DNA of 64,000 nucleotides from Hymenobacter perfusus (GTDB lineage: Bacteria > Bacteroidota > Bacteroidia > Cytophagales > Hymenobacteraceae): positions 310,001 to 374,000 of the forward strand of contig NZ_RWIU01000001.1 of the NCBI RefSeq assembly GCF_003944765.1. Direction: 5' to 3'. Below, piece after piece: positions 58,866 through 64,000 of the stretch (the first letter of the stretch is position 1; each line of letters opens with the position of its first letter). A program made the position numbers and the translations under genes. The notes beneath the pieces were generated by a model. It had not been told where the DNA came from. It searched no databases and worked only from the letters and a program-made list of their open reading frames with translations.

Positions 58866-59630
58866 GTGGAGGCACTCTCCCCCCAAACGCTCTTCACGGG
58901 CCAACAGCTTGTCTGGCTGCCCGAATGCGCTTCTACTAACACAGAAGCGCAGCAACTGGTTGGCCAAAACCGGGCCACGGATGGCTGTTGCGTCATTACC
59001 GACAAACAGACCGCCGGACGCGGCCAACGTGGCAACCAATGGGAAGCCGCGCCCGGTGAAAACCTGACGCTGTCGGTGGTGTGGCGGCCGGCGTTTCTGC
59101 CCGCCGCCGACCAGTTTCTGCTGAGCCAAGTCGTGGCGCTGGCCGTGCACGACTGGCTGATAATGCTGCTCGGCCCCGACGACCAGCTGCGGGTAAAGTG
59201 GCCGAACGATATTTTTTTCGGCAACCGGAAGCTGGGGGGAATTCTGATTGAGAACACGCTCAGCGGGACAAAGATTCAGCACAGCATTGTAGGTATTGGC
59301 CTGAATGTGAACCAGCGGGAATTTGGAGTTGCCACGGCCACTTCCCTTGCGCAACTCACCGGCCGGGCCTACGATTTGCCCACGCTGGCCGCCCGGCTAC
59401 TCGAAAGCCTGGAGCGGCGCTACCTCCAGCTGCGGGCGGGCCGGGTCGGGAATTTGCGTGCGGAGTATCTGCGGGTACTCTACCGGTTTCAGGAAGAACA
59501 CACGTACGAAGCAGAAGGTCATACTTTTCGGGGACAGATTGTGGGCGTAGATGAAGCGGGCCGGCTGGCCCTGGCTGCGGCGGGGCAGCTTCACTACTTT
59601 GATCTGAAAGAAATCAGATACCTGGTCTGA
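58866..59630 (+). CDS. birA: Biotin-[acetyl-CoA-carboxylase] ligase
   Basis: A biotin protein ligase without the DNA-binding domain, about 254 residues from the GTG at 58866 (a TTG at 58839 would add 9). Motifs: LPECASTNTEAQQL at the entry to the active site, TAGRGQRGNQWEA (biotinyl-AMP loop, GRGxxGxxW) and VKWPNDIFFGNRKLGGILIE (Lys). The C-terminal SH3-like domain ends at YFDLKEIRYL. It makes biotinyl-AMP and attaches biotin to AccB. Divergent from rsfS, with its promoter inside the tight spacer. Confidence 0.93.
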   Translation: MEALSPQTLFTGQQLVWLPECASTNTEAQQLVGQNRATDGCCVITDKQTAGRGQRGNQWEAAPGENLTLSVVWRPAFLPAADQFLLSQVVALAVHDWLIMLLGPDDQLRVKWPNDIFFGNRKLGGILIENTLSGTKIQHSIVGIGLNVNQREFGVATATSLAQLTGRAYDLPTLAARLLESLERRYLQLRAGRVGNLRAEYLRVLYRFQEEHTYEAEGHTFRGQIVGVDEAGRLALAAAGQLHYFDLKEIRYLV

Positions 59631-59836
59631 GAATTACGGAAGCAGTCTTCGTTTAAACCTTGATGCAACGGAAACGTCTGAATCGGCATCTGTCCGGTAA
59701 CTGCTTTCCGAACGGGCACGATGATTGTCTCTTCATCGTCTCGTCTTGGTCAGACATAATGCCGAGCCTAACTTGTCTATCTTGGCAACGAGGCTGGTCT
59801 TGTTTCTCTTTTCCGCTGCTGCTTTCCTCTTCCTCC

Positions 59837-60289
59837 ATGAAACTCTCTACTCGCTTTATTCTGGTGCTGGCACTGTTATCGGTGCAGCTTTCCGCGCTGG
59901 CGGCTACCCTCACCCTACGTGGGCAGGGCCGCACCCACGCCACGGCTACTGTGAGCCGCCCGGTGCAGGATACGCCCCGGCAGCACATCGGGCTGGGCAC
60001 CACGCCTACCCTCACGGCCCGCACGCTGGCCCCGTCGTTCACCATTTTCCCGAACCCTTCGAAAGGGCTGGTGACGTTTTCGGTCAGTCAGCTCACGTTG
60101 AACACCGATTACAAGCTGCGCCTGAGCAACATCATCGGGCGGGAAGTGCGCATGGTGGCGGTGCGCCCCGAAGCGGCTGACGGCGGCATGAACCTGAACT
60201 TGTCCGATCTGCCGGCCGGCATGTATTTCTACAGCCTGGTGCAAAACGATAAAGTACTCTCCACCAAACGCCTGCTGTTGCAGAACTAG
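59837..60289 (+). CDS. Short secreted protein with T9SS sorting domain
   Basis: A 150-residue protein: signal peptide (MKLSTRFILVLALLSVQLSALA), a 45-residue linker rich in Thr, Arg and Pro, and a complete T9SS type A sorting domain (FTIFPNPSKGLVTFSVSQL..LSDLPAGMYFYSLVQNDKVLSTKRLLL). Almost nothing but the export signal remains, so it is either a mini-cargo with the tail as its body or a degraded remnant of a longer protein. The frame is open from 59660; the signal sets the start. Confidence 0.75.
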   Translation: MKLSTRFILVLALLSVQLSALAATLTLRGQGRTHATATVSRPVQDTPRQHIGLGTTPTLTARTLAPSFTIFPNPSKGLVTFSVSQLTLNTDYKLRLSNIIGREVRMVAVRPEAADGGMNLNLSDLPAGMYFYSLVQNDKVLSTKRLLLQN

Positions 60290-60313
60290 CACTGCTTGCC
60301 GCCTGCATTCCTG

Positions 60314-60346
60314 AAAGCCTCTGCCCCTACCGGCGGAGGCTTTTTT
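60314..60346 (+). terminator. Terminator of short T9SS protein gene
   Basis: AAAGCCTC (60314-60321) pairs with GAGGCTTT (60336-60343), followed by a T-run. Confidence 0.85.
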
Positions 60347-60445
60347 GTACTCCGGCCGCTGGGTAAGGCGGTGGAATGCGCGAGTTGGTTGAGGCCGGCG
60401 TGGGCGTTGGTTGATTAAGTGCGGCGCGTCTCAGTACTTATTCTC

Positions 60446-60453
60446 TATTTTTG
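60446..60453 (+). promoter_or_regulatory. -7 box of DUF2723 gene
   Basis: TATTTTTG, exact TAnnTTTG match, 83 bp before the ATG at 60536. The rest of the 246-bp spacer shows nothing. Confidence 0.4.
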
Positions 60454-60535
60454 ACCTTTCACTGACTTCTTTCCCGGACTTTTTCCCCGTCGTTCAGCCG
60501 CGGGCCGGCTGTGGTCGGCCTCACTTACCCACCTT

Positions 60536-63529
60536 ATGCGGAGTTACAAAAGCCTGAATAACCTCGTTGGCTGGCTGGTATTTGCCATTGCCACCCTCAC
60601 CTACCTGCTCACGCTAGAGCCCACGGCTTCGTTCTGGGACTGCGGCGAGTTCATTGCCTGCTCCTACAAGCTACTGGTGCCCCACCCCCCGGGCGCGCCT
60701 ACCTTCCTGCTGCTGGGCCGGCTGTTCTCCCTGCTGAGCTTCGGCGACGTGACCAAGGTATCGGTGCTGGTGAACACGCTGTCGGCCCTGAGCTCCTCGT
60801 TCACGGTGCTGTTCCTGTTCTGGATCATCACCATGCTGGCCAAAAAGCTTGTGCTGAACCGCCCCGGCCTGCACGACGACCGGGCTCTGGAACCCACCTT
60901 CGGCCAGAGCCTGCTGATTCTGGGCGCCGGCGCCGTGGGCGCCCTGGCTTACGCCTTTTCCGATTCGTTCTGGTTTAACGCCGGCGAGGCTGAGGTGTAC
61001 GCCATGTCGTCGTTGTGTACGGCGGCCGTGGTGTGGCTGATGCTGAAGTGGGAAAATCGCGCCGACGAGGCCGATTCGGACCGCTGGCTGGTGCTTATTG
61101 CCTACGTTATCGGCCTCAGCATCGGGGTCCACTTGCTGAACCTGCTGGCCATTCCGGCCCTGGGCTTCATCTACTATTACCGCCGCACCCAAAACCCTAC
61201 TACCGTGGGCGGCATCATTACGCTGGTGGTGAGCAGCGTGATTGTGGGCCTGATTCTGGCCGGCATTATCCCGGGTCTGCCCACGCTGGCGGGCGCGTTT
61301 GAGGTGGGTATTGTGAATGCCACCGGGCTGCCGTTCAACTCGGGCCTCGTGTTTTTCCTGCTGCTGTTCGTGGGCCTTATCTGGTTCGGGTTCCGCCTCT
61401 CGTTCCAGCGCCGCAGCCGGCTGCTGAATACCGTGATGCTGAGCTTCGTGTTCATTCTGATTGGCTATTCGAGCTACCTGATTGTGCCCATCCGCAGCTC
61501 TTACCACCCCACCATCAACGAAAACAACCCGGAGGATGTGCTGTCCTTCGTGAGCTACCTGAAGCGTGAGCAGTACGGCGACCGTCCGCTGCTCTACGGC
61601 CCGCAGTTCAACGCCCAGCCCATTGCCCAGGAGGATGGCGCCCCGCGCTACGTGCGCCAGGGCGACAAGTACGTGGTGGCCGAGTACCGCCCGGTGCTGC
61701 AGTACAATCCCGAGGACAAAATGCTGCTCCCGCGCCTGTACAGCTCCGATCCGCTGCACATGTACAACTACAAGAAGTGGGTGGATATTCAGGATGGCGT
61801 GAAGCCTACTATGGGCCAGAACCTCTCGTTCCTGTTCAAGTACCAGATGGGCCACATGTTCTGGCGCTACTTCATGTGGAACTACGTGGGCCGCGAGGGC
61901 GACATTCAGCAGTCCGGCATTCTGTGGGGCAGCGGCAACGGCGCGGGTCTGCCCGAGCGGGTAGCCGACAGCCCGGCCCGCAACGCCTTCTTCGCTTTGC
62001 CCCTGCTGCTGGGCGTGCTGGGCCTGTTCTTCCACGTCCGCCGCGACGGCCGCAACGCCTTTATCGTGGGCCTGCTGTTCCTGTTCACAGGTCTGGCCAT
62101 CGTGCTTTACCTCAACCAGCCGCCCATCGAGCCTCGCGAGCGGGACTACACCTTCGCGGGGGCCACCTTCGCCTTCGCCATCTGGATTGGGCTGGGCGTG
62201 CTGGCGTTGGCGGAACTGCTGGAGAAAGTGGTGAAGTCGGACACAGCGCGGGCCGGCGTGGTATCGGCCCTGGGCCTGGTGGTACCGGGCCTGATGGTGA
62301 CGCAGGGCTGGGACGACCACAACCGCTCGGACCGCTACAACTCCATCGACTCGGCTAAAAACCTGCTCAACAGCTGCGCCCCGAACGCCATCCTGTTCAC
62401 CAACGGCGACAACGACACCTTCCCGCTCTGGTACGCCCAAGAAGTGGAAGGCATCCGCACCGACGTGCGCGTGGCCGTGCTCAGCTACCTGAACACCGAC
62501 TGGTACATCGACCAGATGAAGCGCCGCTCCTACAAGTCGCAGCCGCTACCGATTTCGATGCAGAACGGCAACTATAAGCAAGGCACCAACGACTACTTGC
62601 CCTACGCCGAAAACCCCTCGGTGAAGGAGGTGAACGTGAAGGAATTCATGCAGCTGGTGAACCAGAACAGCCCCTTGTTGCAGGTGAGCTACGGCGATGG
62701 CTCGAAGTCTTTGCTCTCCTTTCCAACCCGCAACTTCTTCCTGCCGATCGACACGGCGGCCGTGGCCAAATCGGGGATTTTGCCGGCCGACCGCCGCAAG
62801 CAGCTGGTGCCGCGAATGGAGTGGCAGGTGGGCAAAAGCGCCATCGAGAAGAAAAGCCTGGTGATTCTGGATATTCTGGCCACCAACAACTGGCAGCGGC
62901 CGGTGTACTTCAGCAGCACCGTGGACTCGCGCGACTTCATGGGCCTGCAGCCCTACTTCCAGCTTGAAGGCATGGCCTACCGCATTCTGCCCGCCAGGGA
63001 TCCGAACTTCGACCCCAAAGGCGGCTCGGAGGAAGGCTACATTGCCAAAGACCTGATGTACGATAAGCTGATGAACAAATTCGCGTATCGGGGCCTTGAC
63101 AACGCCAACATCTTCTACGACGAGAACAACCTGCGCTTTCCGGCCAACTACCGCGACAAATTCTCGCGCCTAGCCGATGCTTTGCTGGCCTCCGGCGACA
63201 AAGCCCGCGCCAAGCAGGTAATCGATAAGTGCTTCGAGGTGATGCCCGACAAGGCCGTGCCCTATGATTATTACGTACCGCAGTTCATTCCGGCGCTGGT
63301 GGCCGTGGGCGAGCAGCAGCGCGCCAACGAAATCATGGATACCATGACCGGCCGAGCCGAGCGGGCTCTGGCTTACTACAGCACCCACAACCAGGCATTG
63401 TTTGACCAGGAGTTCCAGACCTACCTGCTGGGGCTCAACAGCATCGGCCGCGCCGCCGAGGCCATCGGCGACCAGAAGCGTGCCACCCGCGCTATTGCGC
63501 TACTGCAACAGTATTATCAGCAACGGTAA
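60536..63529 (+). CDS. DUF2723 multi-spanning protein (GT117-like)
   Basis: A 997-residue inner-membrane protein with about twelve transmembrane helices in the first 560 residues and a soluble C-terminal domain with TPR-like helices. The N-terminal signature TLEPTASFWDCGEFIACSYKLLVPHPPGAPTF carries the acidic motif of the C-type glycosyltransferase fold. Bacteroidota members of this family (GT117) are the likely O-mannosyl or O-glycosyl transferases acting on exported proteins. The luminal loop GDNDTFPLWYAQEVEGIRTDVRV is well conserved in the family. Activity is inferred, not shown. Confidence 0.9.
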   Translation: MRSYKSLNNLVGWLVFAIATLTYLLTLEPTASFWDCGEFIACSYKLLVPHPPGAPTFLLLGRLFSLLSFGDVTKVSVLVNTLSALSSSFTVLFLFWIITMLAKKLVLNRPGLHDDRALEPTFGQSLLILGAGAVGALAYAFSDSFWFNAGEAEVYAMSSLCTAAVVWLMLKWENRADEADSDRWLVLIAYVIGLSIGVHLLNLLAIPALGFIYYYRRTQNPTTVGGIITLVVSSVIVGLILAGIIPGLPTLAGAFEVGIVNATGLPFNSGLVFFLLLFVGLIWFGFRLSFQRRSRLLNTVMLSFVFILIGYSSYLIVPIRSSYHPTINENNPEDVLSFVSYLKREQYGDRPLLYGPQFNAQPIAQEDGAPRYVRQGDKYVVAEYRPVLQYNPEDKMLLPRLYSSDPLHMYNYKKWVDIQDGVKPTMGQNLSFLFKYQMGHMFWRYFMWNYVGREGDIQQSGILWGSGNGAGLPERVADSPARNAFFALPLLLGVLGLFFHVRRDGRNAFIVGLLFLFTGLAIVLYLNQPPIEPRERDYTFAGATFAFAIWIGLGVLALAELLEKVVKSDTARAGVVSALGLVVPGLMVTQGWDDHNRSDRYNSIDSAKNLLNSCAPNAILFTNGDNDTFPLWYAQEVEGIRTDVRVAVLSYLNTDWYIDQMKRRSYKSQPLPISMQNGNYKQGTNDYLPYAENPSVKEVNVKEFMQLVNQNSPLLQVSYGDGSKSLLSFPTRNFFLPIDTAAVAKSGILPADRRKQLVPRMEWQVGKSAIEKKSLVILDILATNNWQRPVYFSSTVDSRDFMGLQPYFQLEGMAYRILPARDPNFDPKGGSEEGYIAKDLMYDKLMNKFAYRGLDNANIFYDENNLRFPANYRDKFSRLADALLASGDKARAKQVIDKCFEVMPDKAVPYDYYVPQFIPALVAVGEQQRANEIMDTMTGRAERALAYYSTHNQALFDQEFQTYLLGLNSIGRAAEAIGDQKRATRAIALLQQYYQQR

Positions 63530-63554
63530 GCTGCACGATTTTTGCCGCCCAGGA

Positions 63555-63580
63555 AGCCGGCTCCGGAAACGGGGCCGGCT
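63555..63580 (+). terminator. Terminator of DUF2723 gene
   Basis: AGCCGGCTCC / GGGGCCGGCT (one G-T pair), loop GGAAAC, followed by TTTTTT. Confidence 0.9.
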
Positions 63581-63623
63581 TTTTTCGTAAGTACGTATGT
63601 CATCCTGTGTCTAAGAAGGACCT

Positions 63624-63666
63624 TATCACGTTAGAACAACTTGTTCAGATGTAATCCAACGTGATA
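63624..63666. repeat. Nested palindrome in intergenic repeat
   Basis: TATCACGTT (63624-63632) pairs exactly with AACGTGATA (63658-63666), and inside it GAACAA-C-TTGTTC (63634-63646) is a second palindrome. The preceding GTCATCCTG..GAAGGACC phrase resembles the short dispersed repeats seen in genomes of this group. Confidence 0.55.
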
Positions 63667-63724
63667 CAGCTCTTCGCAGGCGGACGCCAGATGCTGTTCC
63701 TTACCAATTGAACCCACCGCGCCC

Positions 63725-64000
63725 GTGAAAAATCACCTACTCCTGCTACTCCTGCTGCTTTTCGGCCTGAGCAGCCCGCTTTCCGCTGACCCGCGCCGCG
63801 ACTTTGCCACGCAGTACCGGCCCGGCCGGCGCATTCTGGTGGACACGCGCCGGGAGGGCGACAGCCTGCGGGTGTACCTGCGGTTTACTGACCGCAACCT
63901 GCTCCGCCGGGGCTTTCCGCTGCACGTGGTGGGCTGGGCCGGCTACGATGCCCGCCGGCCGCTGTGGCAGGATACCGTGCGCCAGCTCCGCCGGCGGCTG
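63725..64000 (+). CDS. Secreted protein, N-terminal part, cut by window end
   Basis: The first 92 codons of a gene starting with GTG at 63725. Signal peptide VKNHLLLLLLLLFGLSSPLSA, then a beta-rich segment with an exported-protein look (ILVDTRREGDSLRVYLRFTDRN). The layout resembles the start of GWxTD-domain proteins of Bacteroidota, but too little is visible to be sure. Confidence 0.55.
   Translation, partial: MKNHLLLLLLLLFGLSSPLSADPRRDFATQYRPGRRILVDTRREGDSLRVYLRFTDRNLLRRGFPLHVVGWAGYDARRPLWQDTVRQLRRRL

Noticed and set aside
60671-62440. 589-codon open frame on the minus strand
   Set aside because: It lies entirely antisense to the DUF2723 gene, is extremely rich in His, Gln and Arg, and has no domain; a shadow of GC-rich codon use.
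1-64000. CRISPR array, rRNA operon or replication origin
   Set aside because: No regularly spaced repeats, rRNA-like sequence or DnaA-box cluster was seen in the window.

Overview
The window is chromosomal DNA from a GC-rich member of the Bacteroidota, most likely the family Hymenobacteraceae (a Hymenobacter-like organism). The evidence is: type IX secretion (T9SS) C-terminal sorting domains on three proteins; the gliding lipoprotein gene gldH directly behind ricT; a DUF2723 membrane glycosyltransferase; a CorC/GldE-type gene end; many lipoproteins; almost no Shine-Dalgarno sequences; and repeated matches to the Bacteroidota -7 promoter box TAnnTTTG (a dozen exact matches sit just upstream of genes on either strand). 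The genus is inferred; no 16S rRNA gene is present.

Layout. 1-15.7 kb is ordinary chromosome: gamma-carbonic anhydrase, a radical SAM enzyme, two HxlR-regulator modules (one with an NmrA-type oxidoreductase, one with a metallo-beta-lactamase-fold hydrolase), endonuclease III, a tandem pair of glycine-zipper OmpA proteins, accD, a coiled-coil OmpA lipoprotein, a T9SS cargo protein, a GDSL lipase, cystathionine gamma-synthase, a DUF2167 protein and a TVP38/VTT membrane protein. At 15.86 kb lies tRNA-Arg(ACG). From its 3' end to about 29.3 kb is a stretch that looks like a tRNA-associated genomic island. It is flanked by a 12-bp exact copy of the tRNA 3' end, has a broken insertion sequence near each end, and carries a two-component system, three PAP2-family phosphatases, a four-repeat DUF347 membrane protein and a complete RND efflux operon (outer-membrane factor, adaptor, pump).

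29.3-64 kb returns to chromosomal content: a ferredoxin reductase and adrenodoxin-type ferredoxin, a 2080-residue alpha-2-macroglobulin-like protein with a palindromic repeat inserted in frame, DinB, a helix-hairpin-helix protein, a fourth PAP2 protein, cold shock protein, ricT-gldH, an M57 metalloprotease, a T9SS-exported subtilase, alcohol dehydrogenase, an overlapping lutC-lpxH-propeller operon, ftsH, rsfS divergent from birA, a DUF2723 protein and the start of a further secreted protein.

The most interesting signal is regulatory. Upstream of the response-regulator gene, the first PAP2 operon and the efflux operon there is the same promoter layout: two copies of WCAGAAW with starts 11 bp apart, then exactly 7 bp, then a TAnnTTTG-like box. 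This joins the two-component system, the membrane phosphatases and the efflux pump into one likely self-regulated envelope-stress or efflux regulon carried on the island. A second theme is the abundance of very long inverted repeats between genes (arms of 18-32 bp, including a perfect 60-bp palindrome), and one inside a gene.
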